This document shows positions 21,919 through 33,285 of a DNA stretch of 64,000 nucleotides, piece by piece. Numbering within the stretch: the stretch's first letter is position 1; every line of letters begins with the position of its first letter. The stretch is from Orobanche coerulescens (lineage: Eukaryota; Streptophyta; Magnoliopsida; Lamiales; Orobanchaceae): assembly GCA_033398695.1 (NCBI GenBank), contig CM065814.1, positions 79,812,358 through 79,876,357 of the forward strand, given 5' to 3'. The notes under the pieces were generated by a model. It saw nothing but the letters and a program-made list of their open reading frames with translations. It was not told where the DNA came from and ran no database searches. The translations under genes and the position numbers were made by a program.

Positions 21919-21932
21919 ATGGTATCGGAGTG
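21919..21932 (+). other. Primer binding site of element C
   Basis: TGGTATCGGAGTGC starts within five bases of the LTR end, a variant of the Met-type site. Confidence 0.65.
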
Positions 21933-22300
21933 CTGGGTTACGACCACGCTGAAATTTTTATCAAACATTATGAAATTGTTACGGGTTTCAAAGTCCAACA
22001 CTCCAAGCGACCGTAACTCCTCGAGGAATGGCAAGGTAAGAAATACGTATGTTTCTTGAAAATCATGTATGATGTTTGCATTCAATACAACTCGAAGAAT
22101 AACTGTACTGAACTGACCCTCTAGATCGAACAATAATAAAAACGGCACGTCATTGGGCTAGGAGAATCGTGAATGACGCTCAGGGCTTTACTGTGAACCA
22201 GCAGGAAAACAGGAACACCGATGAAACCATTCTAGTCGGAAACCAACCGCCATCCAATAATCAGAACGAACAGGAGGCGTAAAACCATAACAATAAAGGA

Positions 22301-23209
22301 ATGGACCCGGCTTTCATTCAGACTCTCGCCCAGGCCACTGCAGTAGGGACCGCTCAGGCCAACCGAGCGGGGCGAGTACCAGTCATTAATGTGGAGGAGA
22401 ACACTGGGAAGGACCGATGGCTGGAAGAGATGCTGAAGGCTAGACCACCACTATTTGACGGTTCGGGAGATAAACATGTGGATGACTGGATCTCTGAAAT
22501 GGAGACTGCTTTCGAGGTAATCGGTTGCCCAGAGAACCGAAAGGTGCCACTATGAATCAACCAGCTCCACGATACTGCAGCCCAATGGTGGAGGACCTAC
22601 AATCCGGAAGATAGAGTAGTCGGGTGGACGGAGTTTTCCAAACTGTTGAGAGACGAGTACTACCTGTGTCGCCTAAAATCGCTTCTCGCATGCATTTTCT
22701 TCAAAGGTGACCACGTAACTTCCGGTGCTAGAAATCATTCAAGCCTATAGGATAGAACTAAGCTATGTCTCACAGATGGTTCCATCTGAAGATCAACGAA
22801 TTTGTCACCTTGCACAATGGGTGCCGGAAGATGTTCAACGTTACGCAGCTGGATTTCACTGCACAACTCTGAGGGCATATGAGGACGTAGTCACAGCATA
22901 TGCCGGTACTATTGTTAGTTCTGATACCGGGCATAACCAAAAGAAGAAGAAGACGTTTAACCAGTCCGGGAGCACCAGAAAAATGAACTCGAGAACTGGG
23001 TTCTCCTCTAAATCAGCAGTTTCATACCAACAGAAGGGCACATCTAATCGGTCCCTTCGCCGGAGTTGTTTCAATTGTGGCGTAGCTGGACATACCATGA
23101 GTCAGTGTCGTAAGGTGGCTACGAAGTGTTTTTCATGTGGAAAAAGTGGACACATGTCCCGCTACTATTCGTGGGTCAATTCTACACCAAATTCAGCTCC
23201 TCAGAGTTA
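22301..23209 (+). pseudogene. gag: Tekay-type gag (element C)
   Basis: The frame from 22301 (MDPAFIQTLAQATAVG) enters a gag core (RPPLFDGSGDKHVDDW) and hits a stop at 22553. The domain continues as INQLHDTAAQWWRTYNPEDR in the same frame. A frameshift leads to the 22725 frame with two zinc knuckles: CFNCGVAGHTMSQC (23067-23108) and a second at 23127 whose last cysteine is replaced by tyrosine. It cannot produce intact Gag. Confidence 0.8.
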
Positions 23210-25104
23210 GCAAGGTTCAGTACAGACATCCAGGGCACCCGCCGTGTCCGACTATCGATCTCTACCTTACCAAACTCCACCATATGGTGCCGGAAGAGGA
23301 CGTGGGCGCGGGGGAGGTGATGCACCATCCTCGGGGACACCACCATCCCGTGTGTTCGAGTTGAGGGCTACTGATGACCAGACCTCACCTGCTGTCTCAG
23401 GTATACTTCTTATTAATTCCCAGCATGTTCATGTACTATTTGATACTGGAGAGACGCACTCGTTTATATCTATGGAGTGTGTTAATCGTTAGAACCTTCC
23501 TTGTGTACTTTGTGAATCTTTTACTGTCAAGCTACCCGAGGGTAGCAGAGTTGGGGGTAATTTGGAAGTCCAAAACTGTCCGATCTGCATTGATGATCAG
23601 GGTTCGACAGCGAATCTTATGGTTTTTACACTTCAGAACGAAGATGTTATTTTGGGTATGGACTGGATGACGATGCACAGGATGATATTAGATACCTACC
23701 ACCTGACCGTTTCCATTATGACCTGTGACGGTGCCACTCACATAATCAGGGGTCGAGAACACTTCAGTACTAAAGGGTTCCTCAGCCTCCTTATAGTGGG
23801 AGTATCTTGTGACACTCGAGAAACGTATTACTGGTGTTATGTTCTTCAAGAGTGTGCATCACAGTTATCGGTTGATAACATTCCTGCGGTGAGCGAATTT
23901 CCAGACGTTTTTCCTAATGAATTGCCAGGGTTGCCACCACGACGGGAGGTCGATATCTCGATTGAGCTTGAGCCAGGAACGACGCCTATCTCCAAGGCAC
24001 CATACAGGATGGCACCAGCTGAGATGAAGGAATTAAAGTTACAACTCGAAGAATTGCTGAAGATGGCACTGATCCGTCCGAGTACTTTTGCCATGGGGTG
24101 CGCCAGTCCTTTTTGTGAAGAAAAAGGACAACTCCCTGTGCTTGTGTATCGATTACAGAGATCTAAACAAATTCACTATTAAGAACTGTTACCCACATCC
24201 TAGGATTGATGATTTACTCGATCAATTACAGGGGGCAACTGTGTTTTCTAAATTCAATTTATGGTCTGGATATCACCAATTGAGGATTCGAGAGGAGGAT
24301 ATTCGCAAGACCGCATTTTGATCAAGATATGGACACTATGAGTACATGGTGGTGTCGTTCGGCTTGACTAATTCCCCAGTTGTTTTTATGGAGTTAATGA
24401 ACAAAGTTCTGGTATATTTTCTCGATAAATGTGTGGTGGTTTTCAATAACGACATTTTAATCTATTCCCGGAGCCGATAGGAGCATGAGGAACACTTGAG
24501 GAAGGTCTTAAGTGTTTTGAGGCAACACCAACTTTATGCTAACCTTTCTAAATGCGAGTTCTGGATGCCAGAGGTGACCTTTCTGGGACATGTAATTTCG
24601 GCATAAGGCGTCAAGGTAGACCCCAGAAGATCGAGACAGTGATGAGTTGGGAACCACCTAGGAACGTCAAAGAAGTGAGGAGTTTTCTGGGATTGGCAGG
24701 ATATTATCGATGGTTCGGCGAGTCTTTTTCTTGTATCGATCGGCCGTTGACGAATCTACTAAGGAAGAGTACCAAGTTTGTCTAGACAACGGATTGCCAC
24801 GAGAGCTTCGATCAATTAAAGAGGAGACTGACTACTGCTCCGGTGTTAGTGTTACCGCAGGGCACGGAAGGATTCGTGATTTAAACAGATACATCGAAAC
24901 ATGGAGTAGGATGTGTCTTCATGCAGAACGACAGAGTTATTGCATACGCCTCTCGACAACTCAAACCGTACGAGGTGAACTATCCAACGCACTGCTTGGA
25001 ACCGGCTGCAGTGGTCCACGCTCTTAAGATCTGGAGACGCTACCTCTACGGGGTTACCTGTAAGATTTTCACGAACCACAAGAGTTTAAAATATATTTTC
25101 ACCC
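23210..25104 (+). pseudogene. pol: Tekay-type pol, truncated after RNase H start (element C)
   Basis: Protease (LFDTGETHSFIS near 23434), the FPDVFPNELPGLPPRREV linker near 23900, RT and the start of RNase H ([26 protein letters not shown]) are visible. The RT catalytic box reads FNNDILIYS near 24445 instead of FIDD, so a catalytic Asp is lost. TGA replaces Arg before SRYGHYE (24319), with further stops and frameshifts. Coding ends at about 25104, where LTR sequence begins; integrase is absent. Confidence 0.85.
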
Positions 25105-25240
25105 ACGATTCGTCATGTCAGGTAAATTTGTTGAATATGTGCAGGACATTCCCGAAGGTTCCGGTCAGGCCTAAGCGGTGTTTGGATGATGCTCTGTTAT
25201 TTTGTTTTCTTCTCTTTTAAAATTCCGAATATTTCAAATT
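25105..25240 (+). repeat. Partial 3' LTR of element C fused to RNase H
   Basis: CACGATTCGTC...TTCAAATT matches 21588-21727 of the 5' LTR. The front of the LTR and the intervening pol are gone, so a deletion joined RNase H to the middle of the 3' LTR. Confidence 0.85.
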
Positions 25241-25542
25241 TGTTATAATATCATCGATAATGATATGTGGGATCAAAAAACAATAATTCAGTCAATTATT
25301 GGATTGAAATATCTAATATAAAGACAAGTGTGTTGTATAATAGATAATATTAATTTGTTATATAGCATGTAAATTTGAACTATAAATAGACCTCTTTGGT
25401 AGAGCTTTGGAGATACAATTCATTCGAATAAAAGCTCAATTTCTTCATCTTATTTCATCCTCCTTTATGCTTATATTGTAGTAATATATATTACAATATA
25501 TAATATATATTGTGAAGTGATAAAATATCCGATTTTACAACA
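25241..25542 (+). repeat. 5' LTR of the short-LTR copia
   Basis: Starts TGTTATAATATC and ends GATTTTACAACA. Contains a TATA-type box (CTATAAATAGACC, about 25380-25392). Confidence 0.7.
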
Positions 25543-25543
25543 C

Positions 25544-25558
25544 GTTATCAGCACGAGC
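25544..25558 (+). other. Primer binding site of the short-LTR copia
   Basis: GTTATCAGCACGAGC lies directly after the LTR. It shares the TATCAG core with Met-type sites. Confidence 0.5.
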
Positions 25559-26067
25559 TCTACCGATTTAATCCCATTCCGCAGCCGGACTCGATATATT
25601 GGTACATCAGCCTTAATTCTAAAGGTATGTAACTAACTTTATTTATATTTAATTTATGTAATAATATTTAGATATGGTATTAATATAATATCATTATTGA
25701 TGATAATTAACATATTTAAGCAAATATAATAATTATGTAAATATCATCAATTTAAATTTATATACGTAAGGACCTAAGCTCAATCTTATTTTTAAGATCA
25801 TTCTTGGACTATGGACTAATTATATGTAAGACCTAAATAATAATGAATTTGTGTGAAGTGTAAAAATCTTCACCTATTTTTATTTGAAGAGTTAAAATTT
25901 CTATTTATTAGTGAAGAGTTGAATCTTCATCTATATTTTATAGAGAATTCTAATGGAGGAATATAAAATCCCCATTCATAAGACCACGAAAGATTTTATA
26001 ATCGAGTAGTGATATTTTTATTTTTAGTAGTCATGAAAAATTTTATAATCGAGTAGTGATATTATTA

Positions 26068-26079
<12 letters not shown>

Positions 26080-26104
<25 letters not shown>
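26080..26104. repeat. (TA)n microsatellite
   Basis: About eleven TA units in the copia leader. Confidence 0.9.
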
Positions 26105-26324
26105 GAATTTCCATTCTCCAAACTCTAATTACCAATGGTTAGTTTATTAAAATATATAAGAACATATTCACCAATTTTAATGATAATTAACAATAAAATA
26201 ATTTTTTTTTCATCTTTTCTCCAATGGTCATAAATGGCCATATTTCAAAAATCAAATCTATAAATACTCATATTATACTCCACACTTATTAATCATCTCC
26301 AAAATATCTACCTATTTTTATAAA

Positions 26325-26486
26325 ATGGGTAAATATTTTATGACTTTCCTCACTCTTATTACATTTTTCAATTTCATCATATGCTACACTCAAGTCGATT
26401 GCTTTAGTGAGACATATGTGATCATCATTATGATGGTCACAATTTTTCTTTTAGTTTTTAGTTGGTTTGTTGTATTTAATATTTAA
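26325..26486 (+). CDS. Small hydrophobic ORF in the copia leader (hypothetical)
   Basis: An uninterrupted 53-residue frame (ATG at 26325, TAA ending 26486) begins MGKYFMTFLTLITFF. It has two hydrophobic stretches (about residues 5-20 and 32-52) separated by a short polar segment with two cysteines (C20, C26). It could be a small secreted or membrane-anchored peptide, or a chance frame in AT-rich DNA. It lies between primer site and gag, where copia elements normally have no gene. I recognise no family. Confidence 0.35.
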   Translation: MGKYFMTFLTLITFFNFIICYTQVDCFSETYVIIIMMVTIFLLVFSWFVVFNI

Positions 26487-26604
26487 GCATGAATGGTATT
26501 TGTATTGAGTAATAATTTCAATTATACTTTGTTTAGCTGACATCATTAAATGTAATCGCTATGTGTTAATTATATTACAATCTTATATTTTGTAATAGAT
26601 AACC

Positions 26605-26728
26605 ATGTTTAATCTTAAGCTCGATTTAGCTCCCTTGAATCTTAATGGAGACAATTATATGTCTTGGACAAATGATGTGAAGACACATCTCAAGGGCAAA
26701 GGACTCGAAAATATTCTAACAAATAATG
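26605..26728 (+). pseudogene. gag: Copia gag N-terminus, cut off by an insertion
   Basis: From ATG at 26605 the frame reads MFNLKLDLAPLNLNGDNYMS and continues WTNDVKTHLKGKGL. The LNGxNYxxW pattern is typical of copia gag N-termini. The frame ends where a reversed gypsy LTR begins (TGTAACACCCCC, 26729). Confidence 0.75.
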
Positions 26729-27716
26729 TGTAACACCCCCAAGTTATTCAGGGTATATTACAGCGCCGTGAGCCCCGCCGTGGGATCCACAAGGCTAATC
26801 ATATGCGGAACTATAAATCTTGACCGAGAAGGTCTACATACAATGAACTGAAGAATAATACAAAGGGTATTCAAACCATATCCAATGTATCCCAATACAT
26901 CACAACACAAAAACAATACCTCGGCAACATAGGCCGGAACATCAAGGAAACTGAAAACATTACTCGAGTATTCAATAACCATTCTAGTACAACAACGCTG
27001 AATGGAGGAACACGAAATATAACCGAAGATAAGACACAGTATCATGCTTGCCCATCATCTTCATACCGACCCGATACCTGCCTGTCCGCTCTCCTGGAAC
27101 CTGAAATACATAAAAAGTATTTCCCCCATAAAGGGGTTAGTCGTCGAATAGCTAGTGCAAGTATATCGAATATGAAATACAATGCTCCTCGACAATAAAG
27201 TAAAAGTAACCGTCAATTCATCATTTCAAGACTAGTATTTCGGAATAACTAAATCTCATAGCATCACATCAATACATACATGATCAATTGTGGAACTGCA
27301 CCAGAGGCTACGGAACCCTCAGAGGACCCGTCGGTTCGTCCGAGAGTGGTTAACTCATATTATCCATGGAATCACACCAGAGGCTACGAAACCCTCAGAG
27401 GACCCGTCGGCCCTTCCCAGAGTGGATATAAACAATCATGCCATTCAGATATATTACTTTCAAAGTCGAGAACGTACAATCATAAATATATACTTGCCTT
27501 TGAGACATCGAGAAATCGAACGGAAAAGAGTATGAGTTCGGTAGGTCCAAGAACGCACTTCCGGTAACTAAACGATTCGCAAGGGATATGATAATCAATA
27601 ATCCATGCTCATAACTCACGAAGAAACTCCCAAAACCCACCTATGATTCACGAAACTACGAGAGTAAACAACTAGGGGTTGGAAAATCACCCAAACCCTC
27701 ACAAGTCCGAACACGG
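26729..27716 (-). repeat. Partial Tekay-type LTR, reverse orientation (LTR E)
   Basis: TGTAACACCCCC is the reverse of the ...GGGGTGTTACA end of Tekay LTRs, followed by AGCGCCGTGAGCCCCGCCG as in other family ends. Two copies of an ACCAGAGGCTACGRAACCC module at about 27300-27420 correspond to the tandem module seen in elements A and C. The LTR beginning and its body are missing because the Angela LTR starts at 27717. About 27.1-27.7 kb has no gene. Confidence 0.75.
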
Positions 27717-29707
27717 TGTTGGGATTCGGTGCCTAAAAGGAAGTCCCAGCGGAAGCGGTAAAACGAAAATTAATTCGATCCGAATCCCTACGAGGATCAA
27801 TCGAGCTACGTATATACGAATATTAAACGAAACACAAGAGATACAAGAAACATACCCTAGTATTCCGTTGATTTAAATGGTGTCCTTCTCTTGAGCTATT
27901 CCCCAAGCTTTAGTTGAATTCCCTACGATCCAATTCGCTCCAAGATCTTGGATGATCCAACACCGAAAGGACCGCGTCTCTACTTTCCACGCGCTGTAGA
28001 AATGACCGAAATGACTAAACCTAGTTATCCCCCAAGGATACGGCTAGAACAAGGTTGTAGAAGCTTGCAAATCAAGATTATAACACTCTAAGTATATAAT
28101 CTATGATTTCACTATATCACTCTCCTTTTTCTCCAAGAAAAACTTGTTATGAGATATGAAGATGATGAAGAATATTATGAAGCCTTGGAAAACTATTTTC
28201 CTCTCTCCTTTCTTCTTGCCAAAAACGTGGCTTAGCTTGTGAGGTGAGAGTTTCTCAAGTCTTCATTTATTCTTCCAACATTATCACCCCAAAATCTCCT
28301 TTTTCCATATTATAAGAGATACTATATCTCTAAAGTCATTTGTCCTTCACCTACCAAAGGCAAGACTAAGACCAAGAGTGAAAGGAATAAAGTGGGGCGG
28401 CCTCTAGAAGGAATCAGATGAATTTAGTTCGTTTCGGACTCCCGTGAGTCAAAGCAGATAAACTCTGATTCAGTTCCGATGTATTTATATCAATTAATTA
28501 ATCCAATTAATTAATCATATCAAATACATAATGACATAATTAATTTCTCCAAGAAATAATTATATTTATGAATTAAATTAATCACCCAGTAATTTATTTA
28601 ATTCATTAGGCCGTAAATTAATTTATCCAATAAATCAATTTAGACATCCAATGTCCTAAATTACATATCCAATATCTAATATTCATAATGAGAGATTAAG
28701 CTCGATTCATTCCGTTGTCAATCCTATTGCGCGACTCGGCAGGTCCGTCTCAGTCAGCAATGGAAGGAACCAAAGAGTAGTAGCACCACCTAGCTAGCCT
28801 GGCGGCCTACATTGTACCCCAACTGAGAACGATGATTGGGATCATTCAAGAACCATTCTGTCGTGAATACCAGTATACTTATAAACCCTTCTTTCAAATG
28901 TCCCGATCAAGTTATAGGGTCACGGTCAGTCAAACCCTATATGTACTTGACGCTATGCATGCGTTAATGCAAATCGAGACCATTGAGCTCTCGTGTATCC
29001 AATACAACTTGCTCCAATGCTTTGGCCAAAGACTTATGTTCTCATCTGCCAATAACCGCATAGGACATATAACCCGCTCACTAACGGGAGAAAGAATTCT
29101 ATCTTGGTATTCAGTAGGACCTGCTACTTGCCCATCAAGATGCACGTCGAGGTTGACCCCCGCCTTCTAGTTTATAGGGTCGAACTACTCTAATGAAAAT
29201 CTTGACGTCACAAGCACATCCCTACTAAATCCTCAAGTCGAAGGTTCACGAATACCTATCACAAACTTTCGATTCCGTCATTGACTGTCCCAGAGTGAAA
29301 TCCATGTGACGAATCGAGGGTGAGTCGGTTCGAGTATACTAATCCAATTATCATACCTATAACGTGTGCGCCCACTAACCATTAGTGTTAGACAGTCACT
29401 CTCCATGTCAAAGAACACGTTATACAAGTCTTCACATAAACTTAACGCCCAGTCAAGTTTCATCGACTTGCGAACGATTAAGTATTTGAGCTATAAACCT
29501 TTCCAGCGCCGACCTCCTTATCCAATAAGGAGTGGAATGTTTTGCTCTCAAATACACGGAGTAGTTTCTATATGTATATTTGTGAGTTAGGAATGCCAGT
29601 AACTACCAGTAAATAAAGAAATATACATTGCCTTATATTAATGATTTACAATTACAATGTCCTCACTCAATATCCTCTGAGTGGCATTCGAGGACATACT
29701 CCTTACA
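27717..29707 (-). repeat. Angela-type 3' LTR, complete
   Basis: On the minus strand it runs TGTAAGGAGTATG...CGAATCCCAACA, 1991 bases, with TG...CA ends. It is the uninterrupted counterpart of the split LTR at 3100-18746. Confidence 0.85.
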
Positions 29708-29722
29708 ATCTCCCACTTGCAC
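29708..29722 (-). other. Polypurine tract of the minus-strand Angela copy
   Basis: On the minus strand GCAAGTGGGAGAT directly precedes the LTR. Confidence 0.75.
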
Positions 29723-29734
29723 TCAATGCCACAC

Positions 29735-30361
29735 ACTTTGGTATCTAATACCCATGTTCTACAGATTACGCTCTAAGCTAATATGAGAATGTGGCTTGGT
29801 CAGTGGATCAGCAACGTAGTCGGATAACTCTACTCTATGCAGCACAATATATCTCTTTGCGAACAAATTCTCTTACGAGATGATACTCTCTCTCAATATG
29901 TTTGGTACTGTTATGAAACCTCGGCTCCTAGGCCTGTGCTACTACTCTATTGTTATCGTATAAAAAACGAAAATAGGCAGCGCAGCACATGATGTCACGT
30001 GAAGTTTACCTAGTAACTTCTTAGCCCTTCATTTGGAGGCCTCCGAGGCTGCTTTATACTTAGCCTAACAGGTGGAACCAGCAGTCACGCTATACTTGGC
30101 ACTATGCCAAGATACTGCTCCTCCATTAAGAGTAAATATGTAGCCAGAAGTAGACATCGAATCGTCTTTCTATCCTTGGAAGTCCAATTCAGTGAATCCC
30201 ACCACATTCAGTTCTCCACCACCATATTAAGAACCAAATCTCTAGTCCTTCTAAAGTACTTGAGAACGTTCTTTTACGGCGGTCTAATGTTCCCTAACTG
30301 GGTTAGCCCGAAACCTACTTACCACGCTCCTATCATGCGCAATGTCAGGGCTCGTATACAA
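29735..30361 (-). pseudogene. Angela-type RNase H / pol C-terminus
   Basis: The minus strand carries the RNase H end and tail homologous to 2540-3085, including the stretch before the polypurine tract, with stops. It is separated from the rest of pol by the solo LTR at 30362-33280; the TACAA duplication marks the cut. Confidence 0.75.
30357..30361. repeat. Target site duplication TACAA, left copy
   Basis: TACAA at 30357-30361 recurs at 33281-33285, bracketing the solo LTR. Confidence 0.9.
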
Positions 30362-33280
30362 TGTAATATCCGACTATAATTTTTATTTTTTATTTTTATC
30401 TGTCATTATATATTTGGATAAATTGATTATCATTGCATTTAATATTATGTTGAGGTATTATAAATTTGAACTTCATATCGTTGTTATTTCATACTCGATG
30501 ATTCGATGTTAATTGGAGAGTTACACTTTTTGAACTTTTCTATTGATGTAGCGTACGCTACGTAACATGATTAACGTACGTTAATCTTGTGCCTTAGCGT
30601 GCGTAATGGTTCCTCTGTTGCGTACGCTAAGAGGGAATCTGGCATCAGTTGACTTCAGCACGTGAACTTGTTATCCATTGGCATGCATGTGGGTGGTGTC
30701 TGAGCTGTCGTGTCGATAGAGTCAACTTTTATTAGCGTGCGTAAACCCCTTTTTATTAGCGTGCGCTAATGGCCTGCGGATCCAAGACAGTAGCCATTGT
30801 AAGCCGCTTATATACGTAATATCGACCAGTTAGCATACGTAAGTGTGTTAGCGTACGCTAAATTGTCCCGATAGCGTGTGCTAAGTCTGCACAGTCTATT
30901 TGTAGGACCAGCCTGTTTTTCATTTCTTCACAACTCCAAACCGATTCTCTCTCTATATATCGTCCCTCTGTACTCCCAAACCCATATCAACCTCCCCCAA
31001 CTTGCTTCTAAGCCTTAAATCTTGGAGTGGAGCTCTTTTCCTTGGAGATTAGGAGGTGTTCTTGAGCTTGGAGTATATTTTCTCATAGCATTGAGGTTGT
31101 TCTTCGTTTCTGGAGGTAGGTGTACTTTCCTCTCTGTATTGTTTTCATATGTTGATGTTAGTAACGAATTATACTTCATATAGAGTTAGATTAATCAAGT
31201 AAAACATAGTTTTAATCCAACATTTTTAACATTTTTGATGAATATGATAAATAAGGGTTTGAGATGGAGGTGTTCTTGATGATACAGTGATTTTAACCAT
31301 GTTGTAACTATCATGCTCATCTTATTGGACGAATTTAGTTCAGTAGAACACCTTTGAATCAGTTAACTTCACCATAATTGGATTTAACTAATAGAGTTGT
31401 TATCATAAAGTGATTAAACACCATTTTAAGTTTTCAATTACCTTGGGAAGAACTTGGCCATGTTAGAAGTAGAAGGATGTCTTCTTGCTCAGATTTCTTA
31501 AGAATCATATTCTCCTTATGTTTTAGCTCAGCAAGATTTTAAATGGTTAAGTATATTTGTGAAAACAACAACAACAACTTTTCATTAATCTAATGTGTTG
31601 AGAACTTAGAATGTTTTGATCATCATACTAGATAGATGGTGAATTCATCATGATGTTAATGGATCTTCCAGCCTTGTAAAGAAAGATTTTGATAACCTTC
31701 ATGAATATGGTGTAATCTCATAACTAATAACCTTGTTGTAAGCTTAATATTCAACTTAGATGAGAGGAGAATGATCACAATGGTGCAGATTTTACCTTTC
31801 AACATTTTAATGTTTTGGAAAGTTTAATCATCATAAGATGATCTTAACATCATACTTGGTTATTCAACATGCCCTTGATAGAATTCTTATTTATGATGAA
31901 TCATGTGAACATTCGGTAAAAGTATTGTAAACCGATTTTTATGGTTGTAATGATGTAAAAAGAACTCTTGGCATAAGACTTTGATATTTTGAGATAGCAA
32001 ACTATTCTAAGGATTATAGGGTGCCATCTTACTAATCCTATATTGATAATTGTACGAATATGTTATTGAGCAAAATGTATTTCGTTTAAGGTTGATTGTT
32101 CGAGTAAACGATATTAGTCGAGGGCCGTCCGTTCGTTCGTTCGTTCATTCATTCGTTCGTTTCGACAAGAAGAGGATTATTTCCGCCTCCATATTTAGGC
32201 AAGTTATCTTTCTTGGTTATAATGATGATTAGATTCTTGTGATGGTTATACATTTCATGTGTATGAACTGTTCATGTAATGTTTGTCGTGATTTGACATT
32301 GTCCTTGACGTTATTCCGTTTTCATCATGGGGTTGCATTCCCAAGTACGTCGCTTTGAATCGTTGATCTCGTTGGTCTTTATTTTCACTTCGGTGAGTTT
32401 TTCTTGATCCTTAATCGGATATGTGATTTATTGAATTCGTTGTCATGTTGTATCGTGACATATCCGGAATCATATCTGCATTCCGATTGGTCATTGTGTA
32501 GGATATTTAGCCAGGTGCATATATAGTCATGCGTGGATATTATTCCGCATTGGACTGTGCACATGAGACGTAGTTTCGTGAGGCTAATTAGGTACATTGT
32601 CCCACGTATATTCTGGATTCCGTATACGGGGCGGACATGTACACGGACACATTTCCGGATCGGGCATACTGTGATGTCCATCTTGTGCCATATTGTTAAT
32701 TGTTCATAATCCATGTGTGATTAGATGTGTTAGACAGTTTGTGACTGATTGTTTCATACGCCCGAGGGGTATGATTAATAGTCGGGATGTTTTTCCTTGA
32801 GATCTATATATGTGAATTGTATAATGTAGGAAGAATTAATTGTCATGTATATCTGAGCCTGTGTTTTGGGCGAAATACTTGGATTGTATTTTAGGTTGAG
32901 GCAAAGGCAAGGCATGGGAAGAGCATGTTGACGGCGAATGGTTCGAAGGATACTAGTTCGGGGGCCCCAAATCATTTTGTTATCCGGTTGTGTTAAACCG
33001 TGTAATGTTACCTTATTTCTGTTTCATTTAAATTACTATCTGGTTGTATTGATATTTTGAAGTATATTCCATCTCCATATGGTTTATACTTATATTTTCG
33101 GATCTTGTGTATCATAAGGCCGTTGGCCATATTTTAATAAACTCCTAATCGGAGTAATGACTATTTATTGTGGTTCGGTATCACAAGTAATACTTATTTA
33201 ATCTATTTTTGGATATCGCCTGGTGGGTCCCGGTTGGGGATTCACGGCACTGTAATAACCGCCGGGTTTGGGGTGTTACA
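30362..33280 (+). mobile_element. Solo Tekay-type LTR, 2.9 kb (LTR F)
   Basis: TGTAATATCC...GGGTGTTACA, 2919 bases, flanked by TACAA on both sides and with no internal region: a solo LTR left by LTR-LTR recombination. The last 60 bases and a GAAGAGCATGTTGACGGCGA segment (about 32920) resemble the LTR of element B (55339-57811). It contains an inverted-repeat array and a GTTC/ATTC microsatellite (32128-32162). No gene in it. Confidence 0.9.
30548..30885 (+). promoter_or_regulatory. TAGCG-YR-CGCTA array in solo LTR F
   Basis: About ten copies and variants, for example GTAGCGTACGCTACG, TTAACGTACGTTAA and TTAGCGTGCGCTAA. The TATA position after the array is degenerate (TATTTGTAG, about 30897). 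Confidence 0.65.
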
Positions 33281-33285
33281 TACAA

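Larger units (their letters stand above)
19605..25240 (+). mobile_element. Truncated Tekay-type gypsy element (element C)
   Basis: A 2.3 kb 5' LTR, a Met-type primer site, and broken gag and pol are followed at about 25105 by part of its own 3' LTR. Integrase and the rest of RNase H are deleted. The 3' LTR fragment stops at 25240 where a copia LTR begins. Confidence 0.8.
25241..26728 (+). mobile_element. Short-LTR copia element, 5' part only
   Basis: A 302-base LTR (25241-25542), a primer site, a long AT-rich leader and the beginning of gag are present. The element is cut at 26729 by a reverse gypsy LTR. LTR size and gag opening suit the Ale/Retrofit side of Ty1/copia; clade is tentative. 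Confidence 0.7.

Noticed and set aside
32050..32232. A 60-codon frame in the solo LTR
   Set aside because: It spans a GTTC/ATTC microsatellite and has no domain; low-complexity chance frame.
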